The notes under the pieces: model-generated
What the model was told of the DNA's origin: nothing
The model's database searches: none
Seen by the model: the letters and a program-made list of their open reading frames with translations, nothing else
Position numbers and translations under genes: made by a program
From: Zingiber officinale
Lineage: Eukaryota > Streptophyta > Magnoliopsida > Zingiberales > Zingiberaceae
Direction: 5' to 3'
Length of the DNA: 64,000 nucleotides
NCBI RefSeq assembly: GCF_018446385.1
Contig: NC_056002.1
Span: 34,520,063-34,584,062, forward strand
In this document: positions 34,691 through 47,227 of the stretch, piece after piece
Layout: every line of letters begins with the position of its first letter
Numbering within the stretch: position 1 is the first letter of the stretch

Positions 34691-34993
34691 AAAAACATCG
34701 GTATTCAACATCACTTAATAGACAACGATTTTCAAAAATCGTTGTCGTAATTTCAAAAAAGCACACAAAGACAACATTTTCAAAAACTGTTGTCGTAGCC
34801 TTTAAAAATCGTTGTCGTAGCCCTAAAAAAACATAAATGGACAACAATTTTTAAAAACCATTGTCGTAGGCCAAAAAAAACTGCTAAAAGACAACGATTT
34901 TTGTTAAAACCGTTGTTAAAAGGTAAAACAACAATGATTTGGCATAAAACCATTGTCGTTTCAGTGTTGTTGAATGAGGATTTTGTTGTAGTG
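34691..34993. repeat. Right subterminal repeats and terminal inverted repeat of CACTA-1
   Basis: Repeated ACAACGATTTT and AACCGTTGT/AATCGTTGTCGTAG motifs, mirroring the left end, close with TTTTGTTGTAGTG. Confidence 0.8.
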
Positions 34994-34996
34994 TGC

Positions 34997-35775
34997 TTAT
35001 CCCAAGCTTCATACATCGATACTATCCTAGCTCATTTTAGCATGCAAAACTCCAAGAAAGGTTTTCTACCTTTTCGGCATGAAGTACCTTTATCTAAAGA
35101 GATGTGTCCTAAAACATCAAAGGAGATAGAGGACATGAAGGCAGTTCCTTATGCTTCGGCTATAGAAAGCCTAATGTATGAAATGCTATGTACGAGACTG
35201 GATATCTATTTTGCCGTGGGCATGGTTAGCAGATATCAAAGTAATCCAGGACAGAGACATTGGACTGCCGTAAAGCATATATTAAAGTATCTAAGAAGAA
35301 CTAGAGATTATATGTTGGTTTACTAGGCAGATGATTTACTCCTTGTGGGTTACACAGATTCTGACTTCTAATCAGATAGGAACAATAGTAAGTCGACCTC
35401 GGGGTATGTGTTTACTTTGGGAGGTGGAGTCATAGCATGGAGGAGTGTTAAGCAGAAATGTGTTTCGGACTCTACCATGAAAGCTGAGTATGTGGCAGCC
35501 TCTGAGGCAGCCAAAGAAGTTGTATGGCTCAGAAACTTCTTGATGGACTTAGATATGATTCCTGGTTTGCCCAAAATTATCATAATTTATTGTGATAATA
35601 GTGATGCAGTAGCAAACTCGAAGGAACCATGAGCCCATAAGGCAAGTAAACTCATTAAGCGCAAGTACCACCTAATACGAGACATCGTAAAATGAAGAGA
35701 AGTTGTTGTCGGCAAGGATGCATCAGCAGATAACCTGGATCTTTTCACTTAGGCCCTTCAGGCGAAGCTTTTGAT
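34997..35775 (+). pseudogene. pol: pol of Copia element C, part 2 (RT end and RNase H)
   Basis: Resumes directly after the CACTA-1 target duplication: LSQASYIDTILAHFSMQN, then the RT/RNase H connection (ASAIESLMYEMLCTRLDIYF). RNase H motifs are TDSDF, KSTSGYVFTLGGGVIAWRS, STMKAEYVAASEAAKE and YCDNSDAV. Stops occur at 35323-35325, near 35370, at 35630-35632, and further on. This is the expected C-terminal third of Copia Pol; it is inactive. Confidence 0.85.
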
Positions 35776-36949
35776 GAGCATGTTGAGGGGATGAGAATCA
35801 GATGTATGGTAGCATATATGGCAGCATAGTTTTTAGTATAAGTGGAAAATTGTTAGGATGTATACTAAAAATCTAACTTTTTGTATGAATATTTATTTTG
35901 AAATGAAAATCACATTGGTCAAATGTCTGCATTTAGTAAAATGCAGTTGTCCATTTAATTTATATTGTAGATAACATGGTGCGTGATGTCACATAGAAGA
36001 TCATGTTATCAGTTCCTTATAAATTATAAATAGTAGCTCACAACCAAGATGGATTGGGACAAACCATTGGAATGGTTGTAGTTTAATTTGGTACTAGTTT
36101 ATCTTGACTATAAAATTACACTAGTACACTATGTGTGTATTGAGCAGGACCATTTGAGGTTGTTCCTTTTATACTGACTGCACAAAAAAACATAACCTCT
36201 GTTATTATGGATGTGCGTACTCTTAATCCCGATATAATAACAAGCACATATACTTAGTATTTATTTCTTTAATTTATCAATGGGTGAGATTTATTCGTTA
36301 AATCAATAGGCCCGATAAGTTGGGAAATAATATTATTTACATGGTGTGTTGTTAATTATAGAAGGAAACTGTGTCCTAGTTATCTAGGTTGATGATGTCC
36401 CCTTGAGGAGCTCATAAGGATTGTCATGTAAACCCTGCAAGTGGGCTTAGTCCGACATGACAATAAAGTTGAGTGGTACTATTCTTGGAGCTAGATATTA
36501 ATTAAGTGAGTTGTTAGTAACTCATTTAATTAATGAGCATTTGATATCTTAAACACTGGGAGATTAATGCACTCATGATAAGAAGGAGCCCATAATGTAA
36601 TATGAGATTGGTACGGTAGTTCAATAATAACTCTTTAGTGGTATGAGTTATTATTGATGGACTTGAGTTGGGTGTTTGGGTCGAACACAGGAAACTCAAG
36701 CTCATCAGGAGGCCAAAATCAATTTCTCCTCTCGGCTCCTACTGTAGCCTCTATAAAGTCTCGTGCTCACCCGTTTTGATTTTCCTTCTTACCCAAATGA
36801 GGGGTCGGCCACATCCTTGCTTGGTGCCCAAGCAAGGGGTCGATCAAGCCCTCTTGGTGCCCAAGATGTGGGTCGGCCAAGCCATGCTTGGTGCCCAAGC
36901 ATTGGGGTCGGCCATACAAGAAGAGAAAAGGAAGTTTTGTTGAAAACAA

Positions 36950-37275
36950 AATTTTGTTAAAATCTTTCCTTTTATAGCTTTCTACAATGGATTAAAAGAA
37001 AATTTTTAATTTTGTTCAAAATCTTTCCTTTTTTGTAGTTATCTACAATGGTTAAAAGAGATATTTTAATTTTGTTAAAATCTTTCCTTTTTGTAACCAA
37101 CCATTATAGGAATAAAAGGAAGAGTTTGTTTAAAATAAAATTTTGTTATAATCTTTCCTTTTATAGCTATTTACAATGGTTTAAAAGAGAGATTTTAATT
37201 TTGTTAAAATCTTTCCTTTTTGTAACCATCTACAATAGCAAATAAAAAGAAATTTTATTAAAAACTTTCCTTATT
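36950..37275 (+). repeat. Tandem repeat in LTR of element C
   Basis: About four imperfect units of 70-100 bp with the core TTTTGTTAAAATCTTTCCTT and TACAATGG...AAAAG. It is absent or reduced in solo LTR F. Confidence 0.65.
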
Positions 37276-37864
37276 AGCCGCTAGTAAAGATTATAAAAGA
37301 GGAGGAGGGGATGCTCCTAAAACACAACCTATCTTCTAATTTCTTGCGGCCGGCTCTTCCCTCTTTTCCCTTTCCTCTTCATAAGGGTCGATGGCACTTG
37401 GAGAAGGACCTTCACCTTGTGGTCGGTTGCTTGGAGGAGAAGAAGAAGGAGGCCTCTTCACTTTGCATTCTTTGGTGGCCGAAAGTTTGGAAAGGAAGGA
37501 GAAGGTCGGGTGTTTTCATCTTAGTAGATCGTCGCTCACACAACGTCCAAGAGGAGGAGAGAAATACAGCAGAAGATCAAGAGATCTTTAAGATACAAAG
37601 AAAGGTATAACTAGTTAATTTATTCCGCAGCGAAACTAGTTTAGTTTTTCTTTGTATGGATCCTGAAATACCAACACAAGAGGCTATCGATTTTGTGTTT
37701 CGATTTTGATCTCTGTAGTTAAACCTAAGGTTACTGTAAGAAGTTTAAATATTCAATTTCTTTGAAAGGTTTTGTCTAGGAAGTGGTGGATGATCTCATA
37801 CCTAAGAAGGTCGAGTGTCTCACCATGTTTAACCTGGAAGCTAATCTTTGAAATAGATATTTAA

Positions 37865-38030
37865 TCAACTTCTGTAATATGGTTTAACTTCTGAAGAACA
37901 CATGGGTTGAACTTGGAGTAAAAATGTTAAGTTTCGTTTCCAATCCAAATTTAACTTCTGAAGAACAACTTGGATTAAAAATGTTAAGTTTTGTTTGCAA
38001 TCCAAGTTTAACTTCTGTAGAGGACATGGG
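37865..38030 (+). repeat. Short tandem repeat near the end of LTR C
   Basis: About three units of TTTAACTTCTGAAGAACA followed by TTGGA...AAAAATGTTAAGTTT. Confidence 0.6.
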
Positions 38031-38105
38031 CTGCTAGGAAAAGTTCTGTTCTTGTACAAATTTTGTACAAAGGAAATAGAACGGAATTCCAAGTAACACC
38101 CATCA

Positions 38106-39848
38106 GACTTAACTAGGACAGAAAATTGAAACTTGAAAAGTTTAAGTTACTTATTGCACCAAGCACAAAGAACTTATGATTAGGCCATACATAGGTTACT
38201 CCATAATCGTATTTATCAATGAAACTAGTTGATAGAATTAGGCGAATTCACTAAGGATTATGAAACACTGTCAGGCGCTCATGAACATAGTTTGCAGCAT
38301 TTTGCTTGAGGACAAGCAAAGTTTCAAGTCTGGGGGTGTGATGTACGTAAATATTATGATCGTTTATGCATGTTTTAATGCACATTCACTTGCTTTATAT
38401 GTATATATTATTTGCATGATCGCCTCTTTTATCATGTATTCATCATATATACTCTTTTGTTCAGATATCTGCTCTTTGTTTAGTTTTGTGTTGACAGGGA
38501 CAACTTTCGGAGCAAAAACAGCAATTGTCGACGCACCGGAACGAGCCAAAGAACACGGCTGTGCAACCTCGCATAGTCGTGTGGCCAAACAGAAGAGAAG
38601 CAGTGCACGGCCGTGCAACTCTTGCACGGTCGTGCGGTCAACCAAAGGCAGATCAGAGCATGGTCGTGTATCCTGCACGGTCATGCCCCCCCCCCCAATG
38701 ACCAAAGGCAAGCAAGGAACGGTCGTGCAACCCTGCACGACCGTGTCCTAGGAGCCGAGCTCAAAGTTCACACGGTCGTGCCAATTGGCACAGCCATGCA
38801 GCGCAGCCAGAGACAAGAAAAGGCACAGTCGTGCCATATTGGCACGATCGTGCCGCCACAACCGTGCCCTATCCTATAAAAGGGTTTTAACCCTTTTTCT
38901 CAAGGGGGGAGAGCTGAGAAGTGAGCCGTCAGCAGGAGAATCACCTTGGTGTTGTTCCATGCCGTCCAGGACATCGGTCCAGCAATCTTTCATCACCACA
39001 TCAACTCCAGAAGCAAAGGATTGGATCCAAAGATCACTCGTCATCGTTGGATAAGCATATTTCTTCTTTCTCTCTTCTTGTTTGAGAATTGTATGTTTAA
39101 ATACACTATGTCTTCGGGTTTTTCTCCAACGTCTATGGAGTAGAATCCTTGTTCTAGGATAAGGGAGTAATTGTGGATTAGTTTTGATGTAAGACTCATA
39201 TTTATGCTTTATTTTATTGGATGATTTTGCTTGCTTTGTTTCGACTACTCGATTTCTATATCGTGTTAATTGATTGTGTAGGAATTTCCAATCTCGTAGA
39301 GGGATATCTTAGATTGTACACCCGAGGGGGCTTAGTGACAAGGGTAACCCGTTCACGGACATCTAGGGTATTTCCTTGAAAGGAGAGGCAACTTCTCCAC
39401 ACGGAAGTAAGAGATCAAACTAAGCTCCTTATTTCTTTCCTTAATAACACCAATTAGAGTTGCATTCTTGTGATCTACCGAGGCGCTCTAATGACAGGAG
39501 TTAACCGTAACAGGATTTCATAGGGATCTTCTTTGTTTGGTACTTAAGGATAGTTGCTTCAGCTTCCGGCGAATGCATGCTGATGGACAATGAGTATAGG
39601 ATAGTATGTGATACATCAATACCACCACAATGAAACCAAACTCCTAGAACTCTTCATAAACCAAGTTAATTACTTCTTCGTTGCTAGTTCTCATTTTTGC
39701 TTCCCAATCTCTTTTCTTTACATAACTTACAACTATCAGTAGTTTAGCTAATCCTAAGTGAACCATTGCTAGTGCTTATAACCAGTGCTCGTGGGATCGA
39801 TAATCTTTATTACTGACAACGAATCCGTGCACTTACGGAATCGTAACA
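38106..39848 (+). mobile_element. 3' end and LTR of a Gypsy-type element (L)
   Basis: GAGGACAAGCAAAGTTTCAA, then GTCTGGGGG at 38308-38336, is the kind of 3' tail and purine tract seen in Tat/Athila-class Gypsy elements. The LTR starts TGTGATGTACG at 38337 and ends CGTAACA at 39848 (about 1.5 kb). Palindromes such as GCACGGTCGTGC fill 38540-38870, just before a TATA box CCTATAAAAG at about 38873. There is no primer site after it and no coding interior, so only the right end remains. Confidence 0.6.
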
Positions 39849-40206
39849 ATCGGGAGGAAGAAAGGGCGCCGGTGTGTGAAGGCTCGAGATGGGTTCGGCG
39901 TCGGGCGTAGTTGAGGAAATGAAGGAAAAGAAAATAAAAGAAAAAAGAAAAGAAAACTAGATATTTCCTCGTTTAAACGGGGTAGCCTAAACAGGCTTTC
40001 CCGTGGCCCAAATTTTATCCTCATAACCTAGACCATACGGTCTCCGAAAAATTCCAAGAAAATTTCTAAAAATTTCGAAAAATTCCATTAAGGTTATTCC
40101 TCTATTTAATTCCTCTATTTGTTGCCGAAAAATTCCTCAAAGTGTTAACTTTAACAAGATTGGGTTAACTACCCTTCTAATTAAACTTGACACTCTCTAA
40201 ACTCAT
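39849..40206. other. Unassigned stretch between Gypsy LTR L and element E
   Basis: No gene. 40050-40130 holds degenerate AAAAATTCC...AAATTTC repeats that look like old LTR sequence. The part next to 40207 is probably the 3' non-coding region of element E. Confidence 0.5.
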
Positions 40207-43200
40207 CTAGGGGGTAGAGAACACACTTTTAGGAACACAAAATTTATTTGTGCTCATTGGGTGTTCTAGATATTTATTAGGGATAACTTCCCTTAATACT
40301 TTCCTAATGACCTTTCTAGGTTTCATAGAAGTCTTGATCATACTAGACTCCTCACGGTCAACTCTAGGGATAACTGTTGGGATGTATACTATATGCCTAA
40401 CTTTTGTATGAACATCTGTTTTGAAATATTTTGAAATGAAAATCACTTTGGTCAAATGTCTGCATTTTATATTTATATATATGTCAATGCAGTTGTCCAT
40501 TTAATTTATATTGTAGATAACATGGTATGTGGTGTCACACAAACGATCATGTTATCGGTTCCTTATAAATTATAAATAGTAGCTCACAACCAAGATGGAT
40601 TGGGGCAAATCATTGGAACGATTGTAGTATAATTTGGTATCAGTCTGTCTTGACTATAAAATTACACTAGTACACTATGTGTGTATTGAGCAGGACCGTT
40701 TAAGGTTGTTTGATTTGTACTGACTACATAAAAGAACAGAACCTCTGTTATTATGGATGTGCCTCCTCTTAATCCCTATATAATAACAAGTATGTATACT
40801 TAGTATTTATTTCTTTAACTTATCAATGGGTGAGATTTATTCGTTAAATCAATAGGCCCGATGAGTTGGGAAATAGTACTGTTTATATGGTGTGTTGTTG
40901 ATTATAAAAGGAATATGTGTCTTAATTATTTAGGCTGATGATGTCCCCTTGAGAAACTCATAAGGATTATCATATAAACCCTGCAGGTGGACTTAGTCCG
41001 ACATGATAATAAAGTTGAGTGGTACTACTCTTGGAATCATATGTTAATTAATTGAGTTGTCAGTAACTCATTTAATTAACGGGCATACGATATCTTAAAC
41101 ACAGGGAGATTAACGCACTCATGATAAGAAAGAACTCATATTGTAATATGGGATTGATGCGATAGTTCAATAATAACCCTTTAGTGGTATGAGTTATTAT
41201 TGATGGACTTGAGTTGAGTATTCAGGCCGAACACAGAAAGCCTAAGCTCATCAGGAGGCCTAAACCAATTCCTGCTCTAGGTTCCTGTTGTAGCATCTAT
41301 ATAAAGCTTCGCATCCACACATCCAAGGTGAAGTTTTTGGTTTTCTCCACTTCCTTCCTAGGGTCGGTGCCACATCTTCTCTTCCTTGCTAGGGTCGGCG
41401 GTCTCCTCCACCTTGCTAGGGTCGACGCCTCTTGCTTGCTAGGGGTCGACACCTCTTGCTTAGATCCCTTCGTGGTCGGCGGCTTGGAGAAGAAGAAGAA
41501 GAAGAGAAGAAGGAAGAAGAGAAGAAGGCAACCCATCCTAGAGCCTCTCTTGGTGGCCGGTGATTTGGGAAAAAAGAAGGGAAGGGTGTTTGTCATCTTG
41601 GTAGATCGTCGCCCACACGACGTCCAAGAAGAGGAGAGGAATACAACAGAAGATCAAGAGGTTTTTAGCTACAAAGGAAAGATATAACTAGTTCTTTGAT
41701 TCTGCTGCGTAATTAGTTTAGTTTTCTTTGTATCGATTTTGAATACCAACACAAGAGGCCAGCGATCTTATACTTCGATCAAGGTGTGCTTTGATCCGTC
41801 AAGAATTTGCTTGATTGATCAAACACATGTCTGATCGAACTGCGGGTTGCTAGAAAAAGTTCTGTGCTTGTATAATTTTTGTACAGGGAAATTGAAACAG
41901 AACGGAATTCCAGCGCCTTCAATAACTTCTCTTGTGACCTTCTTAGTGACTTTTTTAGGCATCTTAGAAGCCTTAGACACACTAGTATTTTCACGGTCAA
42001 CTCTAGGGATAACCTCCCCTATGACATTTTTAATGACTTCCCTAGGCTTCAGATTAGTTCTATAGCTATATAGAATTATATGGTATGAGGGCATATTTTC
42101 TTTAGCTTTTGGTTTGTATCTCAAACCTCTCTTACCATTGAATTACTCTTACCTATCTACCTCTTGATTTTGCTTCTTTAACCCTATGACATTCTTTGTC
42201 ATTTTCTCTAGGGTCATTTCTAATTTATTAAGCATTGACCTCAAAACTTGATTTTCTCTTCTTTTATCCTTGAATTTGGATTTTTCTTAATTTCCTTGGG
42301 CATTTTTATTTTTGGCATATACCTAAAATCCTTAGAGTTCTTACCTAAATTATTATCTACTTTCCTAGCCTTATGTAAGGTAATCTTAGTATGAAATGAT
42401 TTATAATTAACCCTAAGATTTTCATATTTTCTATTTTTATGATAAATAACATTAAAATGATAAAATTTAGATCTAGTATATTCTTGATCATGACACAAAG
42501 AAATACTATTAACTAATGGTACCTTAGTGTTATTCTTAGAAGCTCCCCCTCGACTTGAGCTTCATCATTTTTTCTTAGTCGGATCTCTTCCCTTTAGGCA
42601 TTGGTTCCGGTAATATCCCTTTTGATTGTAAGAAAAGCACACAATGTGTTCCTTTCCTTTGTGTACCACTGGGTCAACTTCCTTTGGCTTCTCTTTGCCC
42701 TTGTATGTCACTTGACTCTTCTTATTGGTCAACTTTGGATACTTGCTCTTGTAGTTCCTATTTCTATTTTTATCCTTATGAATTGAAATTATTATACCTT
42801 CATGAATTTTTCTTGTAGAAGTGACACTTTGTTCTTTCTAATTGATTCCGGATGATGAAGATTCTTCTTATTCCGATATCAATGATTTCTCTTCCTCAAT
42901 CCTTGAGATGGATGTTTGTTCAATTTCTTCTTTGGATGTTGAACACCTTTAAACTTCCGAATTCTCTTCCTCTTGATCCAATGAGTCTCACTTTTTAGAT
43001 TTTTCTTGATTTAGCAAAGTGGAGGGATTTTCATAGAACTCGACCAACTTGCTCCACAACTCATTTGCACTCTTATAATCCCCTATATTGCACAAGACAT
43101 TGTCAGGTAATAAATTAATTAAAATTTTGGTTACCTTATCATTGGCCTAAGATTTTCTCAGTTGCTCCTTGGTTCACTTTCTTTTCTTGAGGAGCTTCCT

Positions 43201-43498
43201 TTGTTATCCATTGGAGCTTGAAACTCTTTCATTAGAGCAAACCATTACTCTATCTCTATTATGAAAAAATTTTCAACTTTGATTTCTAAAGATCGAAGCT
43301 TCTAATTCCGTAGGGTGGAGGTGCTCGGATATCGTATCTGAATTCATTTCTAAACCCCATTTTTGAACTTGAGCTCTTTTAATAATAATTTCTTGACTTT
43401 GAAATTAGGGCTTCAAGTTTCATTGTCTTCTTCTTCCTCTAGCTCATTTCTCTCTTAGCGATTAGTCCAATGAAGAGCAACCTCACTTTGATATTACT
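40207..43498 (-). pseudogene. gag: gag of minus-strand element E (decayed, split by solo LTR F)
   Basis: Minus-strand pieces match the element A Gag in order. The N-terminal domain lies near 43050-43370 (YKSANELWSKLVEFYENPST). The knuckle region near 42600-42760 has lost zinc ligands (KGKEHIVCFSYNQKGYYRNQ). The basic region is at 42241-42498 and the C-terminal repeats at 41927-42124. The C-terminus REVIPNKYLEHPMSTNKFCV lies at 40207-40369. There are many stops and frameshifts. The solo LTR F breaks it at 40375-41921. A degenerate primer site, reverse complement of ACTTTGATATTA, is at 43485-43496. No pol is seen, although the 3' side is truncated. Confidence 0.75.
40375..41921 (+). mobile_element. 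Solo LTR F (same family as LTR of element C)
   Basis: TGTTGGGATGTATAC to GCGCCTTCA, 1547 bp, flanked by a perfect 5-bp duplication ATAAC (40370-40374 and 41922-41926). There is no interior or second LTR. It shares most of its length with 35851-38105. A CTATATAAAG box is at about 41298. It interrupts the gag of E, and removing it with one ATAAC rejoins the gag text (VTREVI then PRVDREE). Solo LTRs arise by LTR-LTR recombination. Confidence 0.88.
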
Positions 43499-43799
43499 TA
43501 TTAGGACACTCTGACAAGCTAGAAGGGGTGATTACACTGCAACAAATTTAACTTTCCATAGCACATAATTATGTTATCCTCAATGTGCATTGCATGTTGC
43601 ACAACTACAAGCTATTGAAAGTCATAAGACATCGATAGCGCACACCGCGCACTACGTACTGCGATTAAGAACATTCACAACGCGCACCATGTGCTGCAAA
43701 TAAGAGCATTAGTAGCGCGCACTATACACTACTGTTAAGAACATTTGCAATGCATGTTACGGATAAGAGCATTCACAACATACACCATGTGTTGTAGTT

Positions 43800-45619
43800 A
43801 GAATGTGATATAATTATCAACATCATACAATTATCCTTAATATTTATTTAAAATATATAATCCAAATTTAAAATGTAGACATCATTACAATTCATTTATC
43901 ATATAAAATAAAAATAAAAATTTTCAAAATACAATCAAAAGCGAATACATAATTTTAATTTTTATCCATCTAATAAATATTTGAGTCAATTTTGTAAATG
44001 AAATACTAATGATACATCTTTTACATTCAAAGCTAATATAACATTAGAAATAATTGAAAAGGAACTTATTATCGCAGATAACTAAAAAGATTTACTGGTG
44101 CACATAATTATATACCCTCTCTGTGCTTAGATTTATCAACTGTCAAAGAAAGTCTACATTGTCTCTCTTTATCCAGATAGCTTTGGATTATTTTGTCCTG
44201 TGAATACATGAATAGTGCACTTCTTCAATTTTGGGATTGCACCATGAGGAACCTACAACAAGCAAAACAACATAACTACTAATAGAAACAATTGTAGACT
44301 CATACAATCCAAAAGTAACAAAATCATTGCGTTTAAAAAAATTGAGCAGGATTGAAATTTTGAGCAAGGATGCACCAGTTTTATAATGATATATACTGGG
44401 ATATGGAACAACTCCTTGGCTATATCATATCAGCCCATAATTGTACAGTTAGATGTGTGTCAGTTAGTACTGAATCCATGTATTGTAGTGTTTAACATCA
44501 TTTAGTATTGAATCCATCACATACATCTTATCAATGCATGTGCTGAGCTATATGAAATGAAATGCATACATTATGAAATGCTATAATGAAATGCATACAT
44601 TATTGCCTACAGAAGCTAAGCATTTCCGGTCCTATTAAGCTAAATCGATAAAAATAAATAAATCATATCCCCCAAATAAAATAGTTACCACAAGGTAAAG
44701 ATTTGAAGACGAATTTCCTTTCTGCATCAAAAATGACATGGCAAAGAGTAGGTTCTTGCCTAGCTAGGTCCATTACCAGGACCTTGTGGGCAATACACGT
44801 CCACTACATCAGCTGAATATAAAAAGATATGCAATTGGATTTCCCTGCCATGAATAAGCAAAGGATCATTTAGGTAATATAAAGTGTAATTACAACATGA
44901 AGTCAAGCAAGAATAAAATAAACATATGCAGAGAAAACAAGGCTAAGGCAACATTTGGTATTTAGTTAGTGCTGACCATCTCATTTTACTAGGGGTTCAT
45001 GAACAGTTCATTCAACTGTGTTTTTTATTGGTATATGATGTGTGTGAAGTGATTTTTTTGTCTATTATGCAATATTTTCATGTTTGATGGCTAAGCAATA
45101 TAGTAAAAGGGAATGAACTTTATGGTGATGAAGTCACTTCTGTTGGACCAACAAGAACAGAGTTTGAGTTAAGAGGAACAACCTATTTGAGCATAGGATC
45201 TATTGTTTGTATATTAAGAGCCCTCAGTAGGCCTTGCATTAATGAGAGGTTTTTGGGCTATGTTTACCTTAGGAGGCAATTCCAATGCTTAGTGTACTAG
45301 GTCACTTGTGTTTGAATCTGTCTCATAAAAGCAAATTTCACACATTAATACAAATAAAGCAGGTACCTTGAGCCGATTCCACTAGCCATTTAGAGAAAAT
45401 AAAAGTGAAATATATTACAAAGGCTTAGGATCAGTCAAAATTTAAGTAAAGAACATTGGTAAAGGGCTTATTTTGAACAACTTACTATATTCTGTATACC
45501 AAAAGTTTAGTATATAGTCAAAAGAACGTTGAACAGAAAAGTCATATTGTCTCTTAAACAAAATAAGAACAAGATGACAATAGTTATCTAAGTCACAAAT
45601 TAAAATGTGAATGTATTAC
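43800..45619. other. CACTA-2 interior, possible minor gene fragments
   Basis: Mostly AT-rich and intron-like. Two minus-strand open patches look exon-like: about 44690-44800 (VLVMDLARQEPTLCHVIFDA) and about 44170-44260 (VPHGAIPKLKKCTIHVFTG, vaguely LRR-like). Neither is identified with confidence. Confidence 0.35.
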
Positions 45620-45718
45620 CTGTATGAGGTGCCACACACAATGCCATGCAGAACGAGAAAAAATAGGAGTCATCCCTTCAACCCATCTAACATGACAACT
45701 TGGAAACAACCCAAGATC
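45620..45718 (-). pseudogene. Captured exon of a DUF707-family gene in CACTA-2
   Basis: A 99-nt minus-strand open exon lies between an AAAG acceptor and a GTAATA donor. It encodes 33 residues including WVEGMTPIFSRSAWHCVW then HLIQ. This matches the remembered signature of plant DUF707 proteins (EGMAPVFSRSAW...W.LIQND), whose biochemical role is not established. Neighbouring DUF707 exons were not recognised. Like the CACTA-1 cargo, it is a fragment and not a working gene. Confidence 0.65.
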
Positions 45719-46529
45719 CTTTATGCCAAAGCAAGTTACCAATTTACCTAAAAGGGCAAACTGAAATCATGGTGCCAACTTCCAAGAATGCATATAATAA
45801 TGAATAAAGAAAGCAAGGAGAATACAACAGATTAGCAAGCAAGGAGAATAGTACAGATTAGCAATCCAAAAGTATTTTTCTTTTCATTGACAGGAACATT
45901 AACATGTAAAGAAGGTTTAAAAAAAAAAAAAAAGTCAATTTCCCAATATCCAATTGAAGATAATTTAATACAGGATGTGCCTATGAATGGACTAGCAGTT
46001 TTAACTTGCAAATTAATAGATAATAATGATTCATGCACTAAGTTACTATACATGGTGGTGGTACTCAAGAGTTTCCTCAAGATCTTTAGAGAGAATGGTC
46101 TTTCTTGCACAAGGCAATGTAGAGGTATAAGCATATATGAACATTTGGTCCTTCAATTTAGTGAAGCAGGTTCTCGATCTATAAAAACATTTTTTTTCTT
46201 TCAAGAATTCATCACATATCATATGATACAATTAAACACAAACCAATCATCCTAATTGGTGAGTCTCCATGAACGACAAACTCTCCCATTTGTAGTTGTA
46301 GTTGATTCCTCCTTGCACGATGGCTATATCTTTACAACCAAAGGAATCGTCAGATCACTAATTCTGTAATGCATATTCATATCAAGGGTTCCATGTCCAC
46401 AAACATAGAAGCCTAAATGCAGATGCACATCTAAATGATACCAAGGCTTCTTGAAAAAAAGTTCAACATATAAATGCAAACCTTTCTCTGCACGCATAGG
46501 GCTTCAGGAGGTCCCTAAAAACACATAGG
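45719..46529. other. CACTA-2 interior without assigned gene
   Basis: AT-rich, with a poly-A run near 45920. No coding region I can support. Confidence 0.5.
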
Positions 46530-47227
46530 ATCGGTGGTAGACTCGATGTTGATGACGAGATTCAAGCAGTAGAGAGACGGGAAATCGTGCAACGGCGAAG
46601 GGCCTAATGGGGGACTAAGATGCGACGAGGCTTGGTGGGATCAGCGGTAGAAATGGTCACGACGAGATGCTCCGAAAATAGGGAAGAAAGGGCTAGAGCG
46701 CTCGCCCGCGGGTTCGGCAAGGGAGGGTTTTCGATGTATGATTCGGTGCTGGCAGGATTAAAAACACATGGGTAAGACTTTTAATAGCGAGCACAGAAAG
46801 CGTGCCATCAAAATTTTAATTTTTAAAATTATGTAATATTTCTAATAGCACACTTTGCGTGCTACACATAGGATCGGTGGTAAACTCGATGACGATGACG
46901 AGATTTGAGCGGTAGAGAGTCGGGAAATCGTGCAACGGCGAAGGGCCGAACGGGGACTAGGCTTGGTGGGGCCGGCCGCAGTAGTGGTCACGACGAGATG
47001 CTTGCAGGCGACTGAGGGTTGAGGATTGCGAACTAGGAGTAGGGATTTTCCAGTCCGCACATGTCTTGATCCATTATAATTATCGGAGGAATTTAATGGT
47101 CATCATCTACTAAATAAATGAAGATCATTCAACCCTTCTAATTATTGAGGATAAATCTTCTAGTCTATAATTTATGAAATAAGGGATGATCTACTATTGT
47201 AAATCTTTGATTTGGATGGATCCTACC

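Larger units (their letters stand above)
26316..34993. mobile_element. CACTA transposon 1, gene-carrying and non-autonomous (Pack-CACTA)
   Basis: Left end CACTACAACAAAA, right end its exact reverse complement TTTTGTTGTAGTG, flanked by the 3-bp duplication TGC (26313-26315 and 34994-34996). Removing it rejoins element C pol (KKRMLC then LSQASYIDTI). Both ends hold short subterminal repeats based on ACAACGG / CCGTTGTCGTA, as in CACTA elements. No transposase is recognised. The interior carries fragments of host genes on the minus strand and a later Copia insertion (D). Without D it is about 4.7 kb. Confidence 0.9.
35851..38105 (+). mobile_element. 3' LTR of Copia element C
   Basis: Starts TGTTAGGATGTATAC just after a purine-rich AAGTGGAAAAT. 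It is homologous to solo LTR F (40375-41921) over most of its length. Its end is set by that alignment: AACGGAATTCCAAG... to CCCATCA near 38105. A CTATAAAG box lies at about 36751. Compared with F it carries an additional segment (about 37690-38020) and a tandem block (36950-37270). The exact 3' end is uncertain. Confidence 0.65.

Noticed and set aside
34439..34847. F/P/S-rich minus-strand frames at the right end of CACTA-1
   Set aside because: Low-complexity translation of purine-rich DNA and subterminal repeats.
34997..35775. An intact retroviral-type polymerase
   Set aside because: Several in-frame stops and the RT deletion plus CACTA insertion upstream make it a pseudogene.
38260..38879. 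Frames of 88-163 codons over the CACGGTCGTGC region
   Set aside because: They cross the start of Gypsy LTR L and reflect palindromic repeats; no known domain.
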